A stretch of 64,000 bases of DNA from Paenibacillus taihuensis. GTDB lineage: Bacteria; Bacillota; Bacilli; Paenibacillales; Paenibacillaceae. The stretch is taken from positions 161,199 to 225,198 of the forward strand of contig NZ_QTTN01000006.1 in NCBI RefSeq assembly GCF_003386535.1. Direction: 5' to 3'. The position numbers and the translations under genes were made by a program. Shown piece by piece: positions 55,133 to 63,820 of this stretch. How positions within the stretch are numbered: position 1 is the first letter of the stretch; every line of letters begins with the position of its first letter. The notes below the pieces were generated by a model that did not search any database, was not told where the DNA came from, and saw nothing but the letters and a program-made list of their open reading frames with translations.

Positions 55133-55577
55133 TGCTTTTGTTTACACGACGTATATTGCCACTACGCCGGAGAAGCTGTGGGAGGCGCTGACAAGCAGCG
55201 AGTTTACGGAGCAGTATTTCTTCGGCAGTCGGATTGAATCCGATTGGAAGATAGGGTCCAAGGTGACTTATTCGCGGGGCGGGGAAGTGACGGATTACGG
55301 TACGATATTGAAATGCGAGCCTCATAGGCTGCTGTCGTTCACATGGAACTATGTGGCGGACAAGTCCGGACGCGCCGAGCCGTCGCAAGTAACGTTTACT
55401 CTCGTACCGATGAACGGCTCCGTGAAGCTGACGCTGAAGCACGAGAATCTGATCCCTTCGGATATTGTCGACCGCGATGATACTTTCGAGGGCTTAAACA
55501 ACGGCTGGCCGGCAATCCTGAGTAATCTGAAGAGCTTGCTGGAAACGGGCAGAACGCTGCCGCCTGTATCCCTCTAA
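55119..55577 (+). CDS. SRPBCC (AHSA1-like) protein, first copy
   Basis: 152 aa with GAGGAG upstream. It has the START/AHSA1 pattern: YIATTPEKLWEALTSSEFTEQYFFG near the N-terminus and LSFTWNY plus LTLKHENL in the beta sheet. Such proteins form a hydrophobic pocket; the usual ligand in ArsR-linked examples is unknown. Operon with ArsR and a second SRPBCC protein. Confidence 0.9.
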   Translation: MTTTNAFVYTTYIATTPEKLWEALTSSEFTEQYFFGSRIESDWKIGSKVTYSRGGEVTDYGTILKCEPHRLLSFTWNYVADKSGRAEPSQVTFTLVPMNGSVKLTLKHENLIPSDIVDRDDTFEGLNNGWPAILSNLKSLLETGRTLPPVSL

Positions 55578-55609
55578 TCCTATTAACGAAAGCGAGTGAC
55601 CACTACACG

Positions 55610-56104
55610 ATGTCGAGCAATAGCAATAGCAATAACAATAGCAATAACAATAACAATAACAATAGCAATCTATCCAACGTAACGAAGATCCGCATCAACA
55701 AGTCCGCCGAAGATGTCTATGAAGCATTCGCCGATCCGGACAAGCTGACACAGTTCTGGTTCTCAGGCTCCGCAAGACTTGAGCAAGGTAGGACCTTCAC
55801 TTGGCGCTATGAAGAGTACAATGCCGAGGTGCCGATCTACATCGCAGAGCTGTCAGCGAACGAACGTATCGTATTCCGCTGGGGCGGCGAAGATGGCGGC
55901 AATTTCGTCACGATCATCATGCATCCAGAGCAGCCAACGACAACGGTTGTGGAGGTTATAGAAGCAGGGTTCGACCCAAGCGCGGACAGCGAAGAACTGC
56001 GGCAAGCCATGATCGACAACAAGGAAGGGTGGACCTACATGCTCACCTGCCTTAAGGGCTACCTCGAATACGGTGCGAAACTGCGCGCAGCTCTCGTAAA
56101 ATAA
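55610..56104 (+). CDS. SRPBCC (AHSA1-like) protein with Asn/Ser-rich tail
   Basis: 164 aa. After an N-terminal stretch of Asn and Ser (about residues 2-22) a second AHSA1-type domain begins (TKIRINKSAEDVYEAFADPDKLTQFWF) and includes RWGGEDGGNFV. It lies 32 bp after the first SRPBCC gene. The ribosome site is weak. The tail is encoded by a trinucleotide-type repeat. Function is unknown, and probably related to the first copy. Confidence 0.85.
   Translation: MSSNSNSNNNSNNNNNNNSNLSNVTKIRINKSAEDVYEAFADPDKLTQFWFSGSARLEQGRTFTWRYEEYNAEVPIYIAELSANERIVFRWGGEDGGNFVTIIMHPEQPTTTVVEVIEAGFDPSADSEELRQAMIDNKEGWTYMLTCLKGYLEYGAKLRAALVK
55616..55669 (+). repeat. AGCAAT/AACAAT microsatellite at the second SRPBCC start
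   Basis: About nine hexanucleotide units of AGCAAT and AACAAT encode Ser-Asn and Asn-Asn repeats just after the start codon. The unit length keeps the frame. Confidence 0.9.
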
Positions 56105-56216
56105 AACATTCTTCTATCCTTACGCCGGAATCTCCCATGCTATACTAATATGAGCAGCATGTTGCACAGCGTAGAATTCCAATTACATCGTTTCCGGCGA
56201 GAGGATGAACACTTTC

Positions 56217-58274
56217 ATGGCAAGCTGGCTTCAACAAGGATTAGGAATCAAATGGTTCACGCAGCATCAATGGCACAACCATAAGCTCGTTCCTGCGAGC
56301 GAAGAGAATTCATCTGACAGAGACACCGCAAGCTATGTAGCAGAGCTGCCCGAAGCAAAGATCGAACTTACCATTCGTCCTACTGCAATCGATTCCAGAA
56401 TGAGCTGCTGCGAGGCTGAAGTCATCATAACGCCGAAACAAGCCGAGCTCGCGTTAAGCGGCATTCAGCTAACGATGCCAGTCGCAGCGGACCAGACATG
56501 CGTGTGGAAACCGCAGCTCGCGCCGCAAGATAACATGGCTATCGGGGACAAAATGTTCCGTTCCCCCGCCATCGTCTTCGAGAACGCCGAGCATATGGCC
56601 GCATTCGTGCCTGACTTGAAATCAATCGAGCAGGACCGTCGCATTCCGTATGTGATGGATTATTCATTGCAGGATCACTCGCTTATGTATGGTCTGTGCA
56701 GTTACGTAGAAACAGGGCATGTGTATCACGAGCTGACACCATCGCCTACTATAGTTACAGAGCCGCTCGTCTTCCGATTCTATCTCGTAGAGTGGGCGAA
56801 AGATGCAGATGCACGTGACAAAGACTATCGTTTCGTCGAGAAGTTCCTATGGAATCTTTATTCCCTGGACACGCGGATGCCTGCCGAGCAGGAGCTAACC
56901 CAAATCGAGGAGCTGCAGCCTTATGCCGAGCACGCGTTCGGCTGGGCGCTTGATCGATGGAAGGATGTCACGTGGCAAGAGTTTACGCTAAGCAGCGGCG
57001 AAGAAGTCGGCGGCGTAGTCTTTATCGTTCGTGCCCGGCAGAAGCCAGGTCTTGGCGAGGAAGATCAGTGGCGTGAGCCGAAGAGTCTCTGGAACCAAGC
57101 GTGGTTCTGCGGACTGCGTACCGCATACGGATATGCGGGGTGGGGTCGAGCTCACGGCCGCGAGGACTGGGTAGCGAAATCTCAGAAAGCGCTTAACTTC
57201 GCGCTGAGTGCTCCGCAGCAGAACGGGCTGTTCCCGGGTTATTTTAAAGCCGGGGATGATAATAGCTGGGAGACGGGCCGATGGTACATGTCCTGTCCTC
57301 GTCGCCCGGATGGGCTGGACGACTATGTCCATCTGCTGGATGCTTCGTGGACCTGTTACTGGCTATTGAAGTGGTACCAGGATGTAGGCGCAGACGAACG
57401 GATTCTACCGTATGTCCGCAATTACGTGAATCGTCTGCTGGAGCTTCAGCTAGAGAGCGGCGGCTTCCCGGCATGGGTCAATCCCGTGAATGGCGACATC
57501 GCTCCTTACCTGCTGGAGAGTCCTGAAACTTCCATGCATGTCATGCTGCTTTGCCTGCTTAATCGCATCGAAGCGGATGCGCACTATATCGATGCTGCCG
57601 AGCGGGCGGCGGAGATGGTGCTACGTGATGTCGTTCAACAAGGACGCTGGGAGGACTTCGAGACGTACTGGTCCTGCTCCAGGGAGTGGGAATACAAGCA
57701 GCACGGCGTGCTGGATGCGCGAAGCGGGCTTTACAACCAGTGCAACTTCGGCATGTATTGGACGGCGGAAGCATTCAAAGACTTGTATGAAGCAACCGGT
57801 TCGGTGCTGTGGCTGGATGCCGGAGAGCAGGTACTTGCCGAGGCGTCGCTCTATCAACAGATCTGGCAGCCTCCGTTCATCGAAGTGCCGGCTATCGGCG
57901 GGTTTGGCGTTATGACCTCGGATGACGAGTGGAATGATGCGCGGCAAAGCCTGTTTGCCCTCACGTATCTCGACTACTACCGCGTAACTGGCAACGCTGC
58001 TTATAAAGCGAGAGCGCTATGGTCGATGAAAGCATCGTTCTATATGATGTACTGCCCTCTTAATCCGGTCGTGAAGGCTAAATACGAGCGCGTGCATACA
58101 CAGTTCAATGAGCAAGACTATGGCTTCCATATGGAGAACTTTGGCCACAATGATGGTACGGCGGTCGAAGGTCTCGGCGAATTTACGATTTTCGATTGGG
58201 GCTGCGGAGCGGCAGCCGCATCGCTTGTCGAGTTCGAGCGCAAACTGCGCACGATGACGCCCTCATTAGCTTAA
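56217..58274 (+). CDS. Cytoplasmic six-hairpin glycosidase-like protein, second paralogue
   Basis: 685 aa from ATG 56217, chosen because it yields MASWL as in the paralogue at 13971; an ATG at 56205 directly abuts its GAGAGG. It shares with the first copy every distinctive motif (CVWKPQLAPQDNMAIGD, WREPKSLWNQAWFCGLRTAY, WEDFETYWSCS, GLYNQCNFGMYWTAEAFKDL, EFTIFDWGCGAAA) and the same length. It has no signal peptide and no adjacent transporter, so it may supply the same activity under another signal. A TATACT -10 candidate is at 56141-56146. Family is not assigned. Confidence 0.8.
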   Translation: MASWLQQGLGIKWFTQHQWHNHKLVPASEENSSDRDTASYVAELPEAKIELTIRPTAIDSRMSCCEAEVIITPKQAELALSGIQLTMPVAADQTCVWKPQLAPQDNMAIGDKMFRSPAIVFENAEHMAAFVPDLKSIEQDRRIPYVMDYSLQDHSLMYGLCSYVETGHVYHELTPSPTIVTEPLVFRFYLVEWAKDADARDKDYRFVEKFLWNLYSLDTRMPAEQELTQIEELQPYAEHAFGWALDRWKDVTWQEFTLSSGEEVGGVVFIVRARQKPGLGEEDQWREPKSLWNQAWFCGLRTAYGYAGWGRAHGREDWVAKSQKALNFALSAPQQNGLFPGYFKAGDDNSWETGRWYMSCPRRPDGLDDYVHLLDASWTCYWLLKWYQDVGADERILPYVRNYVNRLLELQLESGGFPAWVNPVNGDIAPYLLESPETSMHVMLLCLLNRIEADAHYIDAAERAAEMVLRDVVQQGRWEDFETYWSCSREWEYKQHGVLDARSGLYNQCNFGMYWTAEAFKDLYEATGSVLWLDAGEQVLAEASLYQQIWQPPFIEVPAIGGFGVMTSDDEWNDARQSLFALTYLDYYRVTGNAAYKARALWSMKASFYMMYCPLNPVVKAKYERVHTQFNEQDYGFHMENFGHNDGTAVEGLGEFTIFDWGCGAAAASLVEFERKLRTMTPSLA

Positions 58275-58280
58275 TAACAA

Positions 58281-58316
58281 AAAGACTCAGTCCCTATGGG
58301 GCTGAGTCTTTTGCTA
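58281..58316. terminator. Bidirectional terminator
   Basis: AAAGACTCAG (58281-58290) pairs with CTGAGTCTTT, with an inner CCC/GGG pair and a T-rich tail. It also serves the convergent permease gene. Confidence 0.9.
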
Positions 58317-58344
58317 TTTTTCTTAGGTTTCTTAGCTAGCTTTC

Positions 58345-59646
58345 TTAGCTTTCTTTCTTTGCTTTATTCCGTTCGTCCTCTTCCGTCAAACCGAGCACTT
58401 CGATCAGCTTCAGGAACAGGCTGAGCACAATTGCGGCAACTGTCGCCAGCGCCATCCCTTTCAGCTCAAAATTGCCCCATTTCAGCGTAGTCCCGCTAAG
58501 TCCGATAACGAGCACGACCGTTGTCAGCATCAGATTCGCTGGCTTCGAGTAGTTGACCTTCGTCTCCACGAGCATCCGCAGACCGGACGCTGCGATAACG
58601 CCGAACAACAGCAAGGATACGCCGCCCATAACCGGCGACGGAATCGTTTGGATCAGCGCAGACAGTTTCCCGACAAAAGAAAGCACAACCGCTACGCAAG
58701 CCGCGCCCCCGACAACCCATACCGAGTACACGCGGCTGATCGCCATAACGCCGATATTTTCGCCATATGTCGTGTTTGGCGTTGAGCCAACGAAGCCGGA
58801 AATAATCGTCGAGATGCCGTTGCCGAGCAGCGATTTGCTGAGGCCGGGATCTTTGGTGAGATCTCTCTCGACAATGTTGCTTGTCACGATCAGATGCCCG
58901 ATATGCTCAGCGACTACGACAAGTGCAGCAGGCGCGATAATGGCGATGCTGGACCAGTCGAAGGTCGGCTTATAGAACGTAGGAGCGCCGAACCACGGTG
59001 CTGCGCTAAGGGCTGCTTTTACATCAACAATGCCCAGGATGCATGCAAGCACATATCCGACGATAATGGCGACAAGAATCGGAATGACCCGGAGGAATCC
59101 GCGGAATAGTACCGAACCGACGACTCCGATGCACAGTGTAACAATCGATACGGTCAGTGTCGTTCCATCCGGTGACCAATCTGCCGGGGCGTCGGATCCG
59201 GCGATGAAGCCTGCCATTTGCGCGGCAACCGGCACGAGCTCAAGCCCGATAACGGCAACGATCGCACCCATCGCTGCAGGCGGGAACACAACATCGATCC
59301 AGCTTGTCCCGGCCACTCTAATAATAAGAGAGATTAGTGTAAAAATAATCCCGACAATAATAAAGCCGCCAAGCGCAGCGGAATAGCCGCCTTTCGAGTT
59401 AAGCACCACGAACACTGGAGAGAGGAAGGCGAAGCTCGATCCCAAGTAAGCCGGAATCTTGAAGTTCGTAAGTATGAGATAGAGCAGCGTGCCAATGCCG
59501 TTCATAAGCAGAATCGTCGACGGATCCACTTTGAAGAGGATAGGTACAAGAACTGTCGAGCCGAACATCGCGAACAGATGCTGCAAACTGAGCGGGACAC
59601 TGGCGAGCAGTGACGGCCGTTCATCAACTTGAATGACTTTGGACAA
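58345..59646 (-). CDS. uraA: NCS2-family uracil-type permease
   Basis: 433 aa with about 14 membrane segments, start TTG at 59646 with AGGGGG about 10 nt upstream. The transport-site motifs are VVAEHIGHLIVTSNIVERDL (with the conserved Glu) and TTYGENIGVMAISRVYS (second Glu). These match uracil/proton symporters of the UraA/PyrP group. It is divergent from the NAD salvage operon, and the NrtR operator lies in the shared 145-bp gap. Uracil is the most likely substrate; other bases are possible. Confidence 0.85.
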   Translation of the reverse strand: MSKVIQVDERPSLLASVPLSLQHLFAMFGSTVLVPILFKVDPSTILLMNGIGTLLYLILTNFKIPAYLGSSFAFLSPVFVVLNSKGGYSAALGGFIIVGIIFTLISLIIRVAGTSWIDVVFPPAAMGAIVAVIGLELVPVAAQMAGFIAGSDAPADWSPDGTTLTVSIVTLCIGVVGSVLFRGFLRVIPILVAIIVGYVLACILGIVDVKAALSAAPWFGAPTFYKPTFDWSSIAIIAPAALVVVAEHIGHLIVTSNIVERDLTKDPGLSKSLLGNGISTIISGFVGSTPNTTYGENIGVMAISRVYSVWVVGGAACVAVVLSFVGKLSALIQTIPSPVMGGVSLLLFGVIAASGLRMLVETKVNYSKPANLMLTTVVLVIGLSGTTLKWGNFELKGMALATVAAIVLSLFLKLIEVLGLTEEDERNKAKKES

Positions 59647-59727
59647 CGGTAATGAACCCCCTGAACTAGATAATAAGCATTTTTGCCAAACGTAATCTTA
59701 ACATACTTGAACTGGGCGGATAACCGC

Positions 59728-59756
59728 TTGACAAAATAATTTAATAATGTCATTAT
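59728..59756 (+). promoter_or_regulatory. Promoter of nrtR overlapping its operator
   Basis: TTGACA (59728-59733) and CATTAT (59751-59756) are 17 bp apart. The -10 lies inside the palindromic operator, so bound NrtR would block RNA polymerase. Confidence 0.65.
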
Positions 59757-59768
59757 GACATTATTAAA
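59740..59768. promoter_or_regulatory. NrtR-type operator, perfect 29-bp palindrome
   Basis: Arms TTTAATAATGTCAT and its complement flank a single T at 59754, with no mismatch. It lies 24 bp upstream of the nrtR start and 94 bp upstream of the divergent permease start. A second copy with two mismatches precedes pncA. Confidence 0.85.
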
Positions 59769-59791
59769 ACAAAGAAGCAGGTGATGGCCGC

Positions 59792-60568
59792 TTGAACGAA
59801 CCAATAGACGACACAGCCTCCACGTATTCTCCGCTTAAGTATCGGACGCCGGACGGTGCGCCTGCCGATATTGTTATCTTCACCATTACATCTCAGGTAC
59901 GCAATACGGTGAAGAAGTCGCTCCCGACAAGGCAGCTCGAAGTGCTGCTGATTGAGCGCAAAGCCTGGCCTTTTGCAGGGCAGTGGGCACTCCCAGGCGG
60001 GTTCTCCAAGGATACGGAGACGATTATGGAAAGCGCGAAGCGTGAGCTGCAGGAAGAGACGGGCGTAGAGGATGTCCATATCGAATATTTGAATGTCTAT
60101 AGCGAGCCGGGGCGTGATCCGCGGGGATGGATTATCTCGCATGCGTTCGTTGCACTCGTGCACGAGAGCTATCTTGCAGGACGCAGTGCTGCTGACGATG
60201 CGGCAGATGTTCGGCTGATTCCGGTGGAAGAGGCGCTGGCGATGGATCTCGCTTTTGACCACAAACTCATTTTGCAGGATGCGCTGAACCATATCCGGCA
60301 TCAGATGCTGACGACGACCATAGCACGCGAGTTTCTTCCGGAGGAATTTACGATCGGCGAGCTGTACCAAGTCATTGAAGCCGTCGTGCCGGAGTTTGTT
60401 GAACGAAATTTTATCCGCAAAATCACATCAACACAGAGCCGCAGGGGCATTATTGAAGAAGTGCGAGATTCCCGCGGCGAGCTGAAGATGTCGAATCGCT
60501 ACTCCCAGCGTGCGGCGCAGCTGTACCGATTCACAGATTTTCTGCCTCAGCTGTCAATCTACAGCTAG
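59792..60568 (+). CDS. nrtR: NrtR, Nudix-related NAD metabolism regulator
   Basis: 258 aa from TTG 59792 (AGGTG 8 nt upstream; the nearby ATG frame stops at once). Residues about 25-160 form a Nudix domain with a complete box, GFSKDTE...RELQEETGV. The C-terminal part (about 170-258) is a winged-helix DNA-binding region, including EFTIGELYQVIEAVVPEFV and RNFIRKI. NrtR proteins repress NAD salvage genes and are relieved by ADP-ribose-type metabolites. It is autoregulated, judging from the operator at its promoter, and heads pncA-nadE-pncB. Confidence 0.92.
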   Translation: MNEPIDDTASTYSPLKYRTPDGAPADIVIFTITSQVRNTVKKSLPTRQLEVLLIERKAWPFAGQWALPGGFSKDTETIMESAKRELQEETGVEDVHIEYLNVYSEPGRDPRGWIISHAFVALVHESYLAGRSAADDAADVRLIPVEEALAMDLAFDHKLILQDALNHIRHQMLTTTIAREFLPEEFTIGELYQVIEAVVPEFVERNFIRKITSTQSRRGIIEEVRDSRGELKMSNRYSQRAAQLYRFTDFLPQLSIYS

Positions 60569-60586
60569 GCATTCTTTTATACAGTT

Positions 60587-60611
60587 TAATAATGTCGTTA
60601 TGACATAATTA
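60587..60611. promoter_or_regulatory. Second NrtR-type operator before pncA
   Basis: The half-sites TAATAATGTC and GACATAATTA are arranged as in the nrtR operator, centred at 60599, with two mismatched pairs. It lies 21 bp before the pncA start, so pncA-nadE-pncB may have a separately regulated promoter. Confidence 0.75.
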
Positions 60612-60631
60612 TGATGAGGATGGTGGGTTAG

Positions 60632-61192
60632 ATGAAAGCATTGATCGTTATCGATTACACCGTTGATTTTGTAATAGGAAAGCTGCCTTGCGGCGATCCT
60701 GCAGTTGCGATTGAGGACCGGATTGCCGAGCTGACGCAGCAGTTTGTTCGGGAAGGCGATTTTGTCGTTATGGCAGTTGACCTTCACTATGAGCACGAGA
60801 CGCTGCATCCGGAGCACAAGCTGTTCCCTCCGCACAATATTGAAGGCACGCCGGGGCGCGAGCTGTACGGCAAACTGCGAGATGTTTATGAAGCCGAGCA
60901 TGAAAAGATCTATTGGATGGACAAAACTAGATATAGCGCATTTTGCGGAACGGATTTGGAGCTGCAGCTTCGGATGCGAGGCATTACGGAGCTTCACCTC
61001 GTTGGTGTATGTACGGATATTTGCGTGCTGCATACAGCGGTGGATGCGTATAACCGCGGCTTCCAAATCGTCGTTCATGCTGATAGCGTCGCTTCGTTTA
61101 ATCAGAACGGGCACGAGTGGGCGCTGGGGCATTTTGCAGGATCGCTGGGTGCTGCTGTGTTGAAGAATAATGGACCGACTACTACGTTATAA
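60632..61192 (+). CDS. pncA: Nicotinamidase
   Basis: Deaminates nicotinamide to nicotinate. 186 aa of the isochorismatase superfamily. The catalytic triad is visible as Asp8 (VIDYTVDF), Lys98 (DKTRYSAF) and Cys131 (GVCTDICVLHT). Metal-binding residues are likely in AVDLHYEHETLHPEH. It follows an NrtR operator and precedes nadE by 18 bp; the product feeds PncB. Confidence 0.95.
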   Translation: MKALIVIDYTVDFVIGKLPCGDPAVAIEDRIAELTQQFVREGDFVVMAVDLHYEHETLHPEHKLFPPHNIEGTPGRELYGKLRDVYEAEHEKIYWMDKTRYSAFCGTDLELQLRMRGITELHLVGVCTDICVLHTAVDAYNRGFQIVVHADSVASFNQNGHEWALGHFAGSLGAAVLKNNGPTTTL

Positions 61193-61210
61193 AAGAGGAG
61201 ATGTGTGACG

Positions 61211-62041
61211 ATGGCTACAACGATGCAGAAACAGATCATCGCCGATCTGAAAGTGAAGCCTCAGATCAATGCTGCCGAGGAAGCGCGCTGCCGAGTGGAG
61301 TTTATGAAAGCCTATCTGAAGCGGACGAAGGCTAAGGGCTTCGTGCTCGGCATTTCCGGCGGGCAGGATTCGACCCTTGCAGGCAGGCTCGCACAGCTGG
61401 CAGTTGATGAGTGGAATGCGGAGCATTCGGATCAAGTGAGCTTCATCGCCGTGCGGTTGCCATATGGCGTGCAGCAGGATGAAGCGGATGCGCAGGACGC
61501 GCTTAAGTTCATCGCGCCGACTCGTACGGTAACGGTGAATGTGAAACCGGCAGTAGACGCGGCGGTTGAGCAGTTTGCTGTGGCGACAGGAGAGAAGCTG
61601 GGCGACTTTCACAAAGGAAACGTGAAGGCGCGCGAGCGGATGAAGGCTCAGTATGATATCGCTGCTCACTATGGGCTGCTGGTGCTCGGAACGGATCACG
61701 CGGCTGAGGCTATCACAGGTTTCTATACCAAGCATGGCGACGGTGCTTGTGACATGGCTCCGATCTACGGTCTTAATAAGAGGCAAGGCCGGGCGGTGCT
61801 TCAATCGCTGGGATGCCCGGAGCGTCTCTATATGAAGAAGCCAACTGCCGACTTGGAGGATTTGAAGCCAGGATTGCCGGATGAAGAAGCGCTTGGCATG
61901 TCGTATGAGAATCTGGACGACTATTTGGAAGGAGTGACATTGCCTGAGGAACTGAGCGAGCGGATCGAAGCGCGCTACCGTGCGACAGAACATAAACGTC
62001 GCGGACCGGTTACAATCTACGACGATTGGTGGAAGGGGTAA
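61211..62041 (+). CDS. nadE: NH3-dependent NAD synthetase
   Basis: Amidates nicotinate adenine dinucleotide to NAD. 276 aa from ATG 61211 (AGAGGAG 10 nt upstream), preferred over GTG 61205 because the family begins at about this Met. The PP-loop [10 protein letters not shown] is intact, with the [19 protein letters not shown] block. No glutaminase domain is present. The pncB start lies 5 bp after the stop. Confidence 0.96.
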   Translation: MATTMQKQIIADLKVKPQINAAEEARCRVEFMKAYLKRTKAKGFVLGISGGQDSTLAGRLAQLAVDEWNAEHSDQVSFIAVRLPYGVQQDEADAQDALKFIAPTRTVTVNVKPAVDAAVEQFAVATGEKLGDFHKGNVKARERMKAQYDIAAHYGLLVLGTDHAAEAITGFYTKHGDGACDMAPIYGLNKRQGRAVLQSLGCPERLYMKKPTADLEDLKPGLPDEEALGMSYENLDDYLEGVTLPEELSERIEARYRATEHKRRGPVTIYDDWWKG

Positions 62042-62046
62042 GGGCA

Positions 62047-63492
62047 ATGAACTATGAGAATCTAACGCTTCACACGGACAAATATCAGATCAATATGATG
62101 TACGCGCACTGGGCGCAGGGCTCGTTGAATGAGCGCGCGGTGTTTGAGGTTTACTTCCGCAAGCTGCCATTCGGGAACGGCTTCGCTGTAGCTGCCGGGC
62201 TGGAGCGGGTGATTGCCTATATAGAAGGGCTTCGTTTCGGCGAGGAGGAAATCGCCTACCTGAAGGAGCAAGAAGAGAATTACTCGGAAGAGTTCCTGCA
62301 GCTGCTCCGCGAGTTTCGTTTTACGGGGAACATGGACGCTGTGCCGGAAGGAACGATTGTCTTCCCGAACGAGCCTTTGGTGCGCGTTGAAGCTCGCGTT
62401 TTTGAGGCGCAGCTAGTGGAGACGGCGCTGCTGAACTTCGTCAACTTCCAGACTTTGATCGCGACCAAAGCATCGCGAATCAAGCAGGTCGCCGGCGATG
62501 ACGTGCTGCTCGAATTCGGCACTCGACGCGCACAGGAGGCGGATGCTGCGATATGGGGGGCGCGGGCAGCCTATATCGCTGGCTTCCATGCGACTTCCAA
62601 TATGCGCTGTGGCATGCTGTTTGGAATACCGACCAAAGGCACGCATGCTCACGCATGGGTACAAGGGCATGCAACTGAGGAGGAAGCATTCCGCAAATAT
62701 GCGGAGGTGCTTCCCGATCAGGTGACGCTGCTTGTCGATACGTATGATACTCTTCGCAGCGGGGTGCCGAATGCAATTCGCATCGGTCATATGCTGGAGC
62801 AGCAGGGCAAGCGAATGAACGCCATCCGGTTGGACAGCGGCGACTTGGCGTATCTGTCGCAGCGGGCGCGGGCAATGTTGGATGAAGCGGGCTTGCCGTA
62901 TGTGAAGATCGTGGCATCCAATGACTTGGATGAGAACATTATCTTCAACCTGAAGGCGCAAGGCGCGCGTATTGATACATGGGGCGTAGGTACGCAGCTG
63001 ATTACTGCTGGCGACCAGCCGTCGCTCGGCGGAGTCTATAAGCTTGTCGCTCGGGAGGAAGATGGAGCATTCATACCGGTTATTAAGATTTCAGGCAATC
63101 CCGAGAAAGTGAGCACGCCAGGCATCAAAGAAGTGTACCGCATAATAAACCGGAAGACTGGTATGGCGGACGGCGATTATATTGCGCTTCGTGAGGAAGA
63201 GGGGGTAAAGCGCGGCGAGCCTATTCAGCTGCATGATCCACTTCATCCTTATATACCGACTATCATTAAGGACTATGAAGCTGTATCGCTGCTGCGCAAT
63301 ATCTTCCGCGACGGCAAGCTTGTGTATACGATGCCGAGCCTCGGGGAAATCCGGGACTATCATAAGCAGCAAATGCACCAGTTCTGGCCGCAGTATCTGC
63401 GCAAGCTGAACCCTGAGACGTACCGCGTCAATATCAGCGTTGCTGCATGGCAGCTGAAGCTGGATTTGATCAAGCGATATAGGGAGCAATAG
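62047..63492 (+). CDS. pncB: Nicotinate phosphoribosyltransferase
   Basis: Makes nicotinate mononucleotide from nicotinate and PRPP with ATP. 481 aa from ATG 62047, with GAAGGGG 8 nt upstream. The N-terminal [18 protein letters not shown] and [19 protein letters not shown], the [19 protein letters not shown] block and [12 protein letters not shown] are typical. It ends the NAD salvage operon. No nadD was found in the window. Confidence 0.96.
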   Translation: MNYENLTLHTDKYQINMMYAHWAQGSLNERAVFEVYFRKLPFGNGFAVAAGLERVIAYIEGLRFGEEEIAYLKEQEENYSEEFLQLLREFRFTGNMDAVPEGTIVFPNEPLVRVEARVFEAQLVETALLNFVNFQTLIATKASRIKQVAGDDVLLEFGTRRAQEADAAIWGARAAYIAGFHATSNMRCGMLFGIPTKGTHAHAWVQGHATEEEAFRKYAEVLPDQVTLLVDTYDTLRSGVPNAIRIGHMLEQQGKRMNAIRLDSGDLAYLSQRARAMLDEAGLPYVKIVASNDLDENIIFNLKAQGARIDTWGVGTQLITAGDQPSLGGVYKLVAREEDGAFIPVIKISGNPEKVSTPGIKEVYRIINRKTGMADGDYIALREEEGVKRGEPIQLHDPLHPYIPTIIKDYEAVSLLRNIFRDGKLVYTMPSLGEIRDYHKQQMHQFWPQYLRKLNPETYRVNISVAAWQLKLDLIKRYREQ

Positions 63493-63524
63493 GAGGTGCC
63501 TTTGGCGCCTCCAAACTTTTTTTA
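63492..63524 (+). terminator. Terminator of the NAD salvage operon
   Basis: GGAGGTGCC (63492-63500) pairs with GGCGCCTCC (63504-63512), followed by AAAC and seven T. The first stem base is the last base of the pncB stop codon. Confidence 0.9.
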
Positions 63525-63533
63525 TAAAAAGAC

Positions 63534-63563
63534 TTGCCAAGTCGAATAATGTCGTGTTATATT
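63534..63563 (+). promoter_or_regulatory. rrn promoter P1
   Basis: TTGCCA (63534-63539) and TATATT (63558-63563) are 18 bp apart, followed by CTAATTCCG. Confidence 0.65.
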
Positions 63564-63631
63564 CTAATTCCGCCGCTGAGACGTACACGTTAGCACGGTG
63601 GACGAAACGAAAACAAGCCCAAAAATAAAGC

Positions 63632-63661
63632 TTGCAATTAAGTTTCGAAATATGATATATT
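63632..63661 (+). promoter_or_regulatory. rrn promoter P2
   Basis: TTGCAA (63632-63637) and TATATT (63656-63661) are 18 bp apart and again followed by CTAATTCCG, repeating the 15-bp block of P1 exactly 98 bp downstream. Confidence 0.7.
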
Positions 63662-63731
63662 CTAATTCCGGTCGCGAGACTGGGACGAGAAATAAAGAAA
63701 CATTTTGTTCCTTGAAAACTGAACAATGAGC

Positions 63732-63820
63732 GACCTGTCAAAAGGTCATACAATTAAGCTAGTTTTTTGAATGAGCTAACAAGCGAATTCATTTGGCGCA
63801 AATGGCTCCGCCATTTCGCC
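63732..63820 (+). other. rRNA leader with hairpins up to the 16S 5' end
   Basis: GACCT/AGGTC (63732-63747) and a longer GGCG-C-AAATGG/CCATTTCGCC hairpin (63795-63820) precede the 16S gene. The second ends exactly where the mature 16S is expected to start, so it is a likely processing structure. The TTGAAAACTGAAC stretch at about 63714-63726 is typical of rRNA spacers in this group. Confidence 0.6.
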
